Shown here piece after piece: positions 1-7,674 of a stretch of 64,000 nt of DNA (position 1 is the first letter of the stretch; each line of letters opens with the position of its first letter). Source of the stretch: Flavobacterium wongokense (lineage in GTDB: Bacteria > Bacteroidota > Bacteroidia > Flavobacteriales > Flavobacteriaceae); NCBI RefSeq assembly GCF_021608265.1, contig NZ_JAKIHP010000003.1, positions 186,001-250,000 on the forward strand, read 5' to 3'. The position numbers were made by a program, and so were the translations under genes. The notes under the pieces are model-generated. The model was not told the DNA's origin, made no database searches, and was given only the letters and a program-made list of their open reading frames with translations.

Positions 1-581
1 TCGGTTTTTAGGGCTTTTACCCTTTCTTCAATGTCTAAAAAATAATTGGGTACAAACTCATTGGCAACCAGCCATTGCATTGAATTGTTTTGGTCTTTTG
101 AAACCAATTTGCTTGCCAATTGCGCCGAGGCACGTTCAATGGTTTTATAACCCGTACAGCGACAGATATTCCCATCGATGGCACTTATGGCACTTTCCAA
201 TGTTGGTTCCGAACACGTCAATGCAAAACCGCACATCGAGTTGACAAAACCCGGCGTACAGAAACCACATTGGGTTCCTGAACAATCGACCATTGCCTGT
301 TGTGCCTGGTTTAATTTGTCGGGCAAATTTAAACCTTCGACAGTAACCACGTGTTTTCCGTGAACGTTTGGCAAAGGTGTCAAACAGGAAGTAGCACTGA
401 TGTATTCCAGCTTTCCGTTTTTCATCGAGCCAATCAAAACCGTACACGCACCACAATCGCCTTCACGGCAACCAATTTTTGTCCCGCGCAGGTTTTCGTC
501 ATAACGCACAAAATCAAGCAAAGTGGTACTTGCCGGTTTGTCGGTTTTGATGAGTTGGTTATTTAATATAAATTGAATCAT
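1..581 (-). CDS. xdhA: Xanthine dehydrogenase small subunit, N-terminal part (cut by window edge)
   Basis: The reading frame opens at an ATG at 581 and runs off the left edge after 193 codons, so only the N-terminal part is present. It carries a plant-type 2Fe-2S domain (GCREGDCGACTV, Cys38/43/46 with Cys66) followed by the second 2Fe-2S domain of the molybdenum hydroxylase family (QCGFCTPG at 104-111 and CRCTGY with Cys140/142). The last residues match the linker that leads into the FAD domain of XdhA-type small subunits. The protein would pass electrons from the molybdopterin subunit that oxidises hypoxanthine and xanthine. The neighbouring guanine deaminase makes xanthine, which supports this over a general aldehyde oxidase subunit. 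The FAD domain and the large subunit are not visible here. Confidence 0.9.
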   Translation of the reverse strand, partial: MIQFILNNQLIKTDKPASTTLLDFVRYDENLRGTKIGCREGDCGACTVLIGSMKNGKLEYISATSCLTPLPNVHGKHVVTVEGLNLPDKLNQAQQAMVDCSGTQCGFCTPGFVNSMCGFALTCSEPTLESAISAIDGNICRCTGYKTIERASAQLASKLVSKDQNNSMQWLVANEFVPNYFLDIEERVKALKT

Positions 582-596
582 AGGGATTTCAGCAAT

Positions 597-1076
597 CTAG
601 TATTCTATTTTTCCGATGCTTTCCGACCAAAGTTTAAAAGCTTCAAGAGCTTCTTCGTTCATCATTTGAATCGTTTCCAATTTTCGGTTTTGGTAAGGAA
701 GTTCTAATTCCTCATAAATGAATTGGTCGTCGAAGTTGATATCGGCAGCATTCTTTTTGGTATTGGCAAAATACATCCTGTCGGGTCTTGCCCAGTAAAT
801 GGCTCCAAGGCACATCGGGCATGGTTCACAGCTGGTGTAGATTTCACAACCCTCCAATTGGAAACTTCCCAAAGCCTTACACGCATTTCTTATGGCAACA
901 ACTTCAGCATGCGCTGTTGGGTCGTTTGTTGATGTTACGCTGTTTGCTCCATGTGCAATTATTTTTCCGTCCTTAACGATTACGGCACCGAATGGTCCAC
1001 CTTTTCCCGATTTCACATTTTCTATAGAAAGCTGAATCGCTTCCTGCATAAACTCACTTTGTTTTGTTGAACACAT
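597..1076 (-). CDS. guaD: Guanine deaminase (CDA-fold, GuaD type)
   Basis: This 159-residue protein belongs to the cytidine/deoxycytidylate deaminase fold and closely resembles the short Bacillus GuaD type. It hydrolyses guanine to xanthine and ammonia in the cytosol. The zinc ligands and proton shuttle are visible: HAE at 56-58 (His56, Glu58) and CEPCPMC at 83-89 (Cys86, Cys89). The segments GKGGPFGAVIVKDG and DDQFIYEEL are typical of guanine deaminases rather than tRNA adenosine deaminases (TadA). It lies 15 bases upstream of xdhA on the same strand, consistent with a small purine catabolism operon in which its product feeds the dehydrogenase. Confidence 0.88.
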   Translation of the reverse strand: MCSTKQSEFMQEAIQLSIENVKSGKGGPFGAVIVKDGKIIAHGANSVTSTNDPTAHAEVVAIRNACKALGSFQLEGCEIYTSCEPCPMCLGAIYWARPDRMYFANTKKNAADINFDDQFIYEELELPYQNRKLETIQMMNEEALEAFKLWSESIGKIEY

Positions 1077-1170
1077 ATTCTGATATAATTTTTAATACAA
1101 TTTTGAGGTGCTTTCAAAATTTTGAAGCCAATAAAGATACAAATTGAAATGATTTGAAAGTTCATTCCAT

Positions 1171-1202
1171 AAAAAAAAGGAAAACTTTCGTTTTCCTTTT
1201 TT
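1171..1202. terminator. Hairpin terminator between tRNA-Thr and guaD
   Basis: The stem aaaaaaggaaaac (about 1173-1185) pairs with gttttcctttttt (1190-1202) around a short loop. With A/T tracts on both sides it can act on either strand. It directly follows the 3' end of the minus-strand tRNA. Confidence 0.75.
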
Positions 1203-1278
1203 GGAGCCGGCGGAGGGACTCGAACCCACGACCTGCTGATTACAAATCAGCTGCTCTAGCCAACTGAGCTACGCTGGC
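1202..1278 (-). tRNA. tRNA-Thr (anticodon TGT)
   Basis: The minus strand folds as a 77-base cloverleaf with an encoded CCA end (1202-1204). The anticodon stem CTGAT/ATCAG encloses loop TTTGTAA, giving anticodon TGT and so threonine (ACA). D-arm GCTC...GAGC and the TTCGAGT T-loop are present. Two stem positions look mismatched by hand folding: A4 against C69 in the acceptor stem and U opposite U at the second pair of the T-stem. A perfect consensus promoter lies just upstream and a terminator just downstream, so the gene is probably functional. Confidence 0.93.
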
Positions 1279-1293
1279 GGCGTAATAGTTCTG

Positions 1294-1324
1294 CAAATAT
1301 AGAAGTGAAAATTAATTCTCCAAA
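1294..1324 (-). promoter_or_regulatory. Bacteroidetes promoter of tRNA-Thr
   Basis: On the minus strand TTTG (1321-1324) is followed after 19 bases by TATATTTG (1294-1301). This exactly matches the -33 TTTG / N19 / -7 TAnnTTTG consensus of Bacteroidetes housekeeping sigma factor promoters. The tRNA 5' end is 15 bases downstream. Confidence 0.8.
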
Positions 1325-1356
1325 ATATTTGTGAACTTTTTTCGCAAAATATTTTA

Positions 1357-1623
1357 TTAAAGTGCGTTGATTTTTTCAACCAATTGATTAGCAGTTTGTT
1401 CTAAATCTGCATTGATTTGCTTGAAATGCGCTTTTTTATTTTCAACATTCTTAGCATTAACTTTTGCAATCAAAGCGTCAAAAGAGGTGATAGCCTCATC
1501 AATGATAGCGTTTGTTTTGTCAGATGGTTTCCCTGCAGTAGTCATTTCGTAGATGTAAACTGCTTCGATGATATCACCCAATACGAAGTTAATGTCTTTC
1601 TTTAAATTTTTAACACTTGGCAT
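1357..1623 (-). CDS. Conserved small helical protein of unknown function
   Basis: This 88-residue protein starts MPSVKNLKKDINFVLGDII. It has no signal peptide or membrane segment and reads as amphipathic helices, with many Lys, Asn and Ala. I do not recognise a functional domain; similar short cytosolic proteins are widespread in Bacteroidetes genomes. The start at 1623 is preferred over the upstream one at 1650, because a -7 box TAATTTTG covers 1648-1655 on the minus strand and an upstream start would lie inside the promoter. It stands alone between the tRNA gene and manA. No function is proposed. Confidence 0.7.
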   Translation of the reverse strand: MPSVKNLKKDINFVLGDIIEAVYIYEMTTAGKPSDKTNAIIDEAITSFDALIAKVNAKNVENKKAHFKQINADLEQTANQLVEKINAL

Positions 1624-1647
1624 TTTCTTTATTTTTAAAATTCTCGG

Positions 1648-1655
1648 CAAAATTA
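1648..1655 (-). promoter_or_regulatory. Candidate -7 box of the small helical protein gene
   Basis: The minus strand reads TAATTTTG, matching TAnnTTTG, 25 bases upstream of the chosen ATG. No clear TTTG is seen at the expected -33 distance, so this is a half-supported promoter. Confidence 0.45.
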
Positions 1656-1677
1656 CACTAAATCTTTAGAACACCAA

Positions 1678-2640
1678 CTACGAAATATAAATTTCTAAGA
1701 TCGAGGCGTTCCCGGAGAGTTCAAAATCAGTCAGGCTTGCCGGAAGCAGAACCGTATCACCCTTTTTATAGGCATGCGTCTCTCCATGAAGATTTATCTG
1801 GAAATCACCTTCCACACACATATAAACCGTAAAGGAAGTTCCGTGTTTGTAAACCGTTATTTTTCCGTCAAGCGGAATCAGATTGGTTGTAAAGTATTTA
1901 CATTCGACAACAGGATTCGAAACATTTTCGGTTTTAGAATATTTTTTCTCAGCATCAACCGTTTCATAATTGATGGCTTCCAAGGACAAATCGACGTGGA
2001 GTTCCCGTTTATTTCCATTGGCATCAACCCGGTCAAAATCATAAATACGGTAGGTAATATCCGAAGTCTGCTGGATTTCGGCTACGACAATTCCGGCTCC
2101 AATGGCATGGATGGTTCCGGTTTCCAGAAAAAAAACATCGCCCTGTTTTACTTTTTTGGTATCCAGAATATCAACAATGGTTTTATCGTGAATATGGTTC
2201 AGGTATTCTTCAGGAGAAGATTTTTGTTTGAAACCAACAATCAATCTTGCGTTATCATCAGCCTGCATGACGTACCACATTTCGGTTTTACCAAAGGAAT
2301 TGTGGCGTTTTTTTGCCAGCTCATCATTGGGGTGCAACTGAATAGAAAGGTCTTCCCGGGCATCAAGGTATTTGAAAAGCAACGGGAATTGTTTTCCAAA
2401 TTGGGCATAAACCTTATCTCCCAAAACCGCTTCGGGATACTCATTGATTAAATCGTTCAGGGATTTACCTTTTAAATTTCCATTTGCAATGATGCTTACA
2501 TCTCCTTCTACAGTAGAAATTTCCCAACTTTCACCAGTGATATCAGAAGTTATGGGTTTGTTGAGATAGGTTTTTAATTTGGTTCCGCCCCAAATCCTTT
2601 CTTTCAAAATAGGTTCAAATTGTAACGGATATAATTTCAT
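1678..2640 (-). CDS. manA: Mannose-6-phosphate isomerase, class I
   Basis: This 320-residue enzyme interconverts fructose-6-phosphate and mannose-6-phosphate in the cytosol. The length and the N-terminal ERIWGGTKL motif fit the short Bacillus-type class I enzymes. Zinc ligands are visible at Gln101 and His103 (QLHPND), Glu120 (KTEMWYV) and His178 (GTIHAIGAG), and the substrate-binding arginine lies in YRIYDFDR (Arg198). The C-terminal cupin half contains typical glycine-rich turns. It precedes a minus-strand run of metabolic genes but has its own -7-like box at 2658-2665. It matters here because mannose-6-phosphate leads to GDP-mannose, the substrate of the Gmd/Fcl pair at the other end of the window. 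Confidence 0.93.
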   Translation of the reverse strand: MKLYPLQFEPILKERIWGGTKLKTYLNKPITSDITGESWEISTVEGDVSIIANGNLKGKSLNDLINEYPEAVLGDKVYAQFGKQFPLLFKYLDAREDLSIQLHPNDELAKKRHNSFGKTEMWYVMQADDNARLIVGFKQKSSPEEYLNHIHDKTIVDILDTKKVKQGDVFFLETGTIHAIGAGIVVAEIQQTSDITYRIYDFDRVDANGNKRELHVDLSLEAINYETVDAEKKYSKTENVSNPVVECKYFTTNLIPLDGKITVYKHGTSFTVYMCVEGDFQINLHGETHAYKKGDTVLLPASLTDFELSGNASILEIYIS

Positions 2641-2657
2641 TACTGATAATTTTTGGT

Positions 2658-2665
2658 CAAACTTA
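2658..2665 (-). promoter_or_regulatory. Candidate -7 box upstream of manA
   Basis: The minus strand reads TAAGTTTG (fits TAnnTTTG) 18 bases before the manA ATG. A -33 TTTG at the usual spacing is not evident. Confidence 0.4.
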
Positions 2666-2673
2666 CATTGTTT

Positions 2674-3108
2674 TCAGGATTTCGAGCGCTTTTCGATATG
2701 AATTTTGCCCGAAGTACTGTCGAAAATCAATTGGACAATTCCATTTTTATCGGCAACATAAGTTGCGCGTCCCGGAATTAATCCGAAGTAATCATTGGGA
2801 ACACCAAAAGCTTTCCTAATCTTTTTATCAGAATCGGAAAGCAGAATAAAAGGCAGATGATGCTTATTGGCAAACTCAATATGCGATTTCAAACTATCGC
2901 CACTAATTCCGATTACCTCAGCGCCCAAAGCCTTAAAATCCTCATATTGGTCACGGAACGAACAGGCCTGTTCAGTGCAGACCCGTGTATCATCCTTTGG
3001 ATAAAAATAGATTACCGTTGGTTTTTTGCCAATGACGGTATTGCTTTCAAACAAATTACCATTAGTATCAATGGCTGAAAAATCCGGAACCCTATCTCCT
3101 ACTTTCAT
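2674..3108 (-). CDS. bcp: Bcp/PrxQ-type thiol peroxidase
   Basis: This 144-residue cytosolic peroxiredoxin reduces hydrogen peroxide and organic hydroperoxides with a cysteine thiol. The active site is PKDDTRVCTEQACSFRD: Cys44 is the peroxidatic residue and Cys49, five positions on, is the resolving cysteine of atypical two-cysteine PrxQ enzymes. The usual TPGC is TRVC here, a modest departure. The thioredoxin-fold strands and the GRATYVADKNG segment are present. Its ATG overlaps the stop of the upstream QueD-like gene by one base (TAATG), so the two are probably translated together. Confidence 0.85.
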   Translation of the reverse strand: MKVGDRVPDFSAIDTNGNLFESNTVIGKKPTVIYFYPKDDTRVCTEQACSFRDQYEDFKALGAEVIGISGDSLKSHIEFANKHHLPFILLSDSDKKIRKAFGVPNDYFGLIPGRATYVADKNGIVQLIFDSTSGKIHIEKRSKS

Positions 3109-3518
3109 TATTCTCCTTTAAAGGTTACAAAATTTCTCGGAGTTTCATACAAAACCACTTCCAGATCTTTGTTGGCATGAATATGCTTTCGGAGTTTTTG
3201 CCAAATAACCACAACAATATTTTCGGCAGTCGGATTCAAATCGGCAAACTCAGGAACATCAAGGTTTAGGTTTTTATGATCGAAGGCATCTTCAATATGG
3301 ACTTTTATCAGATCAGATAAAATCTTGGTATCAATGACATATCCTGTTTCCGGGTCAATTTCACCCGTAACGGAAACCGTCAGCTCATAATTGTGGCCGT
3401 GAAAATTGGGATTGTTACATTTTCCAAAAACGCTGTCATTTTTTTCATTTGTCCAGTCTTTGCGGTACAAACGATGGGCAGCGTTAAAGTGGGCTTTTCG
3501 GGAAACGGTTACTCTCAT
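3108..3518 (-). CDS. queD: 6-pyruvoyl-tetrahydropterin synthase / QueD family protein
   Basis: This 136-residue protein belongs to the PTPS/QueD family, which acts on 7,8-dihydroneopterin triphosphate. Zinc ligands are His15, His40 and His42 (FHGHNY). The catalytic Cys34 lies in FGKCNNPNFHGH, with Asp80-His81 and Glu100 (PTAEN) completing the active site. The CNNPN spacing resembles animal PTPS as much as QueD. The product could therefore be 6-carboxy-tetrahydropterin for queuosine or a tetrahydropterin; sequence alone does not decide, and no other queuosine gene is in the window. It sits three bases from idi and overlaps bcp. Confidence 0.82.
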   Translation of the reverse strand: MRVTVSRKAHFNAAHRLYRKDWTNEKNDSVFGKCNNPNFHGHNYELTVSVTGEIDPETGYVIDTKILSDLIKVHIEDAFDHKNLNLDVPEFADLNPTAENIVVVIWQKLRKHIHANKDLEVVLYETPRNFVTFKGE

Positions 3519-3521
3519 GGG

Positions 3522-4049
3522 TTATGGTTTATGGTCTTCGAGGTAATGATAGAATTCGTCAAAAATGATTTTGAACCACACGGTGTAAAGTTCAGGATGC
3601 TGTATCATATCGGTTTTTACATCCTCAATTTTCATCCATTTCCAGCTTTCTACCTCATCATCATTAATTTTTGGTTCCTCGTTATAATAACCAATCATTA
3701 CGTGGTCTAGTTCGTGTTCGGTCAAACCATTGTCAAATGGCGCTTTATAGATAAAATGAAACAATTCCTTGAGCTCGGTTTTAAAACCCATTTCTTCATA
3801 CAAACGTCGTGTTCCGGCTTCGATGTTGGTCTCGCCTTTGCGTTGATGGCTGCAACAGGTATTGGTCCACAACAACGGTGAATGGTATTTGTGATGTGCG
3901 CGTTGCTGCAACATGATTTCGTTGTCTTTATTCAATATAAAAACCGAAAAGGCACGATGCAGAATGGCTTTTTCATGCGCTTCGAGTTTGTTCATCAAAC
4001 CGATAGGCTCATCCTGTTCGTTCACCAGGATTACTTGTTCTTCAATCAT
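3522..4049 (-). CDS. idi: Isopentenyl-diphosphate delta-isomerase, type 1
   Basis: This 175-residue Nudix-fold enzyme converts isopentenyl diphosphate to dimethylallyl diphosphate, needed for quinones, undecaprenyl phosphate and carotenoids. The catalytic cysteine is in TNTCCSHQR (Cys65/66), metal-binding histidines are His25, His31 and His68, and the catalytic glutamate is in EHELDH (about Glu113). The Nudix-like RRLYEEMG segment follows. Length is normal for the family. It is the first gene of the idi-queD-bcp run, with a -7-like box (TACTTTTG, 4067-4074) 18 bases before its ATG. Confidence 0.93.
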   Translation of the reverse strand: MIEEQVILVNEQDEPIGLMNKLEAHEKAILHRAFSVFILNKDNEIMLQQRAHHKYHSPLLWTNTCCSHQRKGETNIEAGTRRLYEEMGFKTELKELFHFIYKAPFDNGLTEHELDHVMIGYYNEEPKINDDEVESWKWMKIEDVKTDMIQHPELYTVWFKIIFDEFYHYLEDHKP

Positions 4050-4066
4050 AGCGTTTATTAATCTTT

Positions 4067-4074
4067 CAAAAGTA
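4067..4074 (-). promoter_or_regulatory. Candidate -7 box of the idi operon
   Basis: The minus strand reads TACTTTTG, matching TAnnTTTG, shortly before the idi start. No convincing -33 TTTG was found. Confidence 0.45.
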
Positions 4075-4162
4075 CGAAAAAAAATAAGCCTTCATAATCA
4101 TCCCTTTTTGAACAACCGTTAAACTTTCCTTAAAAGCCGGTAATTTGTAAACTATTTGACAT

Positions 4163-4190
4163 TTTGGCTCGTATATCAGCCGTAAATTTG
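4163..4190 (+). promoter_or_regulatory. Candidate promoter of the msrBA fusion gene
   Basis: TTTG at 4163-4166 is followed by TAAATTTG at 4183-4190, a perfect -7 box with a spacer of only 16 bases. A second TTTG at 4155-4158 would give 24. The msr ATG is 24 bases downstream. Confidence 0.5.
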
Positions 4191-4213
4191 TAAAAGATTT
4201 AAATTCAATCACG

Positions 4214-5332
4214 ATGCGAAAATCCATTTTTAATTTCTTATTTTTAGTTCCACTATTCATGCTGAATGCCTGTGGGCAATCCAACAAAAAACAAAACACA
4301 ACGCAAAAATCCAATGCTATGGAAAACGTAATTTCAAAACCTGAAAATCCTTATTACTCGAATACCGATACCACAAAACTCAATGTTTCCGATGCCGAAT
4401 GGAAAAAAGTCCTGTCACCCGATCTATATGCAGTGGCGCGTCAGGCTGATACCGAAAGGGCTTTTACGGGAACCATGTGGAATTCGGAAACCAAAGGAAC
4501 TTATTATTGCGCGGCCTGCGGATTAAGGCTTTTTAAATCCGATCAAAAATTCACCAGCAGCTGTGGCTGGCCGAGTTTCTTTGAGCAGGACAATAAAAAC
4601 AGCATTGTTTTCAAAGATGACAATTCGTACGGAATGCACCGCACTGAAGCGCTTTGCGGAAGATGTGGCAGCCATTTAGGACATTTATTTGACGATGGAC
4701 CGGAACCAACCGGAAAACGTTATTGCATGAATGCCATTTCACTCGATTTTGTCCCTGATGCTGCTGAAATTAAAGGAACTACTGCTAACAAAGGAAATTT
4801 GGAAACTATCGTTATTGGCGGAGGTTGTTACTGGTGCGTTGAAGCGGTGTATGAGCAGTTGGAAGGTGTTGAAAAAGTAGTTTCCGGATTTGCCGGAGGA
4901 ACGGTTGTAAATCCAAGTTATGAGCAGGTTTGTACCGGAACAACCGGAGCTGCCGAAGTAGTTGAGATTACTTATGACAAAACCAAAACCAGCCTTGACG
5001 AAATCTTTAAGGTGTTCTTTACCGTACACGACCCAACGACCTTAAACCGTCAGGGTGCCGATGTTGGAACGCAATACCGCTCAGTGATATTTTATAAAAA
5101 TGACGAACAGAAGAAAGCTGCCCAAAGCATCATTGCCGATTTGAACAATGCCAAAGTTTATGATTCTAAAATTGTCACTACTTTAGAGCCTTTCAAAGCA
5201 TTTTATAAAGCAAAGGATTATCATCAGAATTATTATCAAAACAATAAAAACCAGCCTTATTGTGAAATGGTAATCCAGCCCAAACTGGAAAAATTCGAAA
5301 AAATATTCAAAGACAGACTGAAAAAGAAATAA
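4214..5332 (+). CDS. msrBA: Lipoprotein methionine sulfoxide reductase MsrB-MsrA fusion
   Basis: This 372-residue protein starts with a lipoprotein signal ending in the lipobox LNAC (Cys20), so it should be anchored in the envelope. Residues about 58-180 are an MsrB domain: zinc pairs CAAC (99-102) and CGRC (148-151), the SSCGWPSF motif (Cys117), and catalytic Cys171 in RYCMN. Residues about 196-350 are an MsrA domain with the active site GGGCYWC (Cys205, Cys208) and a late Cys350 suited to resolving. The fusion would repair both R- and S-methionine sulfoxide in envelope proteins. The order B then A is the reverse of the well-known MsrA-MsrB proteins. It is divergent from idi and ends at a hairpin terminator. 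Confidence 0.93.
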   Translation: MRKSIFNFLFLVPLFMLNACGQSNKKQNTTQKSNAMENVISKPENPYYSNTDTTKLNVSDAEWKKVLSPDLYAVARQADTERAFTGTMWNSETKGTYYCAACGLRLFKSDQKFTSSCGWPSFFEQDNKNSIVFKDDNSYGMHRTEALCGRCGSHLGHLFDDGPEPTGKRYCMNAISLDFVPDAAEIKGTTANKGNLETIVIGGGCYWCVEAVYEQLEGVEKVVSGFAGGTVVNPSYEQVCTGTTGAAEVVEITYDKTKTSLDEIFKVFFTVHDPTTLNRQGADVGTQYRSVIFYKNDEQKKAAQSIIADLNNAKVYDSKIVTTLEPFKAFYKAKDYHQNYYQNNKNQPYCEMVIQPKLEKFEKIFKDRLKKK

Positions 5333-5344
5333 TTGTTAATTCAG

Positions 5345-5375
5345 AAAAACCGCTTGTGAGAATGAGCGGTTTTTT
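5345..5375. terminator. Bidirectional terminator between msrBA and the TonB receptor gene
   Basis: The arms aaaaaccgct (5345-5354) and agcggttttt (5365-5374) form a 10-pair stem with a 10-base loop and an A/T tract on each side. It separates two convergent genes. Confidence 0.8.
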
Positions 5376-5379
5376 GATT

Positions 5380-7674
5380 TTAGAAGTTTACCCTAAAAAA
5401 AATATTGGGTGTAAACCCTAAGGAATAATAATCCTGAACGCTATATTGCGGCGTTAGGAAATCGCCAATGTCGGCAAATTTTCGCTCCAGTTCCTTGCTA
5501 ATGATTTCATGGCGATTATACAGATTGTAAACCGAAAAACCGATTTTGTACTGCCAGTCATCACTGCCTTTAAATTGATAAAACCCTGAAAAATCCAAAC
5601 GGTGGTAATCGGGTAAGGTTTCCGAATTATAGGATGCAATTTCTCCCGAATCATTTATCAAACTATAAGGTTTTCCGGTGTGCCAAAACCAGCCCAGTGC
5701 CAAATTGAAATTCCTGATTTTTTTATAAAATGAAATCGTAAGCGAATGTTTGGTGTTGGAATTTAACTGGAAATATTCGTGATCATTGATTTCATCAAAC
5801 CTGTTTTGTGAATCCTGGAAAGTATAGGTTGCCCAGGCTCGCCAGCTTGGAGCGCTTTTTTGTACCAAAACATCGACACCTTTTGTAAATCCCTGCCCTT
5901 TATGAATGTTCAAATCATATTGATTCTGGAAATCAAAAGTAAACGAAGTAATCCCAGAAATGGTTTTGTAATACAAATCCAAATCCAGCAACCAGGAACC
6001 TTTTTTATAAATTAGCCCTGTCGTAAACTGATTGGCTTTCTGAATGGGATAAGAATCCTTTGCAGACAAAACCCACACGTAATTTTCCAGGCTCAAATCA
6101 TTGGCAAAATCTTCCCTAATCTGGCTAGAAACCTGGCTTTTCCTTTCATACGAAAGCTGCCATATCCATTCATCGGTAAGATGATTTTGCGCTAAAAACC
6201 TGGGTTCAAAACTATGCTGTTGTAATTGACCAAAATAATTATGACGGATTCCACCCTGGAAATCCCACTTATTGAAATCATATTTAAAAAACGAATAGCC
6301 GGCATAGGTAACATTGTAATTGTGCTCGGTGCCAAGGATTACACCAAGATTTTGATTGTAGCTGTTGAACAGGTGCGAGATGTCATTTCCAAAAACCTGG
6401 AAGCCAAAATCCCAATGCAGTTTGTCATGAAGCTGATAGCCAAAATTCATTTCCAACCCCGAATCAATGACGCGGTTCAACTTTTTGTAGCCTTCAAATT
6501 CAGATTCGGAATATTGGTGCATCTTTTCATAATCAAAATCATAGGCCGAATAAAACAGAGTCGTTTTTTGCTGGAACCGTTGGCTGTATTTTTGAGACCA
6601 ATTCAGGCTAAAGCCAAAATTGGAAATCGCCATTTCCTGATTATTAATGCTGGAATCGGGTTCTTCTGTTTTGAAATCAAGATTATTGTCAATCCATAAT
6701 CCCGTAAAAGACACTTCCGTTTTATCATTTGGCTTAAAATTCAATTTGGCCGAATAATCCTGAAACCCAAAATTATTCTGCTTGTCAAAATCCCCAAAAT
6801 TGGTATTCTGGAATACTTTTTTGGCAAGTTGGTCAAAGGTTGGCGACTGCAGCCATTCGGTAAATGATTTTCTGCCCGAAAGCTGTAAACCCAATTTCTT
6901 TTTTATCAAAGGAAGCTGCAGATACAAATCGGCATTCAGTGCATTGATTCCTGCATTGACCTTGGTTTTATCTGAAATTTTATCTGATGTTTTGATGTCG
7001 ATTACGCTCGAAATGCGTTCGCCAAATTTTGGATTGGTTGCCTTGTTATAATAATTGACCGTTTGCTCTACATTAGGATTAATAGCAGAAATCATCCCAA
7101 ACAAATGCCCGGGATGATACAACCTTATTCCGTCCCACAAAATAAGGTTCTGGTCGGGTGTGCTTCCTCGAATATGCAAGCCACTCGCAGTTTCATTGGG
7201 GCTTTTGACACCAGGCAGTTGTTGCAATGTCAGTAAAATATCGGCATCGGTAACACCTGGCAATGTTTCCACTTTTTGAGGATGCAGCACTACTTTCTGA
7301 CTGGTTTTGTTGATTCCTTTTGCCAAAAAACCTTCCACCAAAACATCGTCTAAGGCATAAGCCTGCAAAGGTTGGTTTTCTTCCATCGCAAGCGAATAAA
7401 AACGGTTGTCAATTTTGATTATTTTAAGCGTAGTCTGTTTTTCAATTTCGGCATTAATAGCCTCTAACGAATAAACCGATTTAGGTATTGTGATTTTTTT
7501 TCCGGTGGCAATGCTGTCAACATAGGAATATTTGATATCGAATTTTTGCTCAACATCCGCTAAAACTTTGGCAAGTTCCTGGGAATTATAGCCAAGGGTA
7601 ATCTTTTCACCTTTTTGTGACCATGAAATTGGGATAAAAACAATAGTTATAAAAAGTGAAATCAGGTATTTCAT
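5380..7674 (-). CDS. TonB-dependent receptor with N-terminal STN signalling domain
   Basis: This 764-residue outer-membrane receptor has a signal peptide (about residues 1-19). An STN-like secretin/TonB domain (about 22-95) follows, then a TonB-box-like linker (ALDDVLVEG), a plug (GVTDADILLTLQQLPGV and GLHIRGSTPDQNLILWDG), and a beta-barrel ending in the aromatic C-terminus FFRVNF. It would import a siderophore or other ligand using TonB energy; the ligand cannot be read from sequence. The start at 7674 is chosen because it makes an ATGA overlap with the anti-sigma gene and opens directly into the signal peptide; an upstream extension to 7734 has no signal. The STN domain, with the FecR and sigma genes upstream, marks it as a signalling receptor. 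Confidence 0.88.
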   Translation of the reverse strand: MKYLISLFITIVFIPISWSQKGEKITLGYNSQELAKVLADVEQKFDIKYSYVDSIATGKKITIPKSVYSLEAINAEIEKQTTLKIIKIDNRFYSLAMEENQPLQAYALDDVLVEGFLAKGINKTSQKVVLHPQKVETLPGVTDADILLTLQQLPGVKSPNETASGLHIRGSTPDQNLILWDGIRLYHPGHLFGMISAINPNVEQTVNYYNKATNPKFGERISSVIDIKTSDKISDKTKVNAGINALNADLYLQLPLIKKKLGLQLSGRKSFTEWLQSPTFDQLAKKVFQNTNFGDFDKQNNFGFQDYSAKLNFKPNDKTEVSFTGLWIDNNLDFKTEEPDSSINNQEMAISNFGFSLNWSQKYSQRFQQKTTLFYSAYDFDYEKMHQYSESEFEGYKKLNRVIDSGLEMNFGYQLHDKLHWDFGFQVFGNDISHLFNSYNQNLGVILGTEHNYNVTYAGYSFFKYDFNKWDFQGGIRHNYFGQLQQHSFEPRFLAQNHLTDEWIWQLSYERKSQVSSQIREDFANDLSLENYVWVLSAKDSYPIQKANQFTTGLIYKKGSWLLDLDLYYKTISGITSFTFDFQNQYDLNIHKGQGFTKGVDVLVQKSAPSWRAWATYTFQDSQNRFDEINDHEYFQLNSNTKHSLTISFYKKIRNFNLALGWFWHTGKPYSLINDSGEIASYNSETLPDYHRLDFSGFYQFKGSDDWQYKIGFSVYNLYNRHEIISKELERKFADIGDFLTPQYSVQDYYSLGFTPNIFFRVNF

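Noticed and set aside
145..566. Open frames on both strands over the first 570 bases, one of them cysteine-rich
   Set aside because: They are shadows of the truncated xdhA frame, which has the full set of 2Fe-2S motifs.
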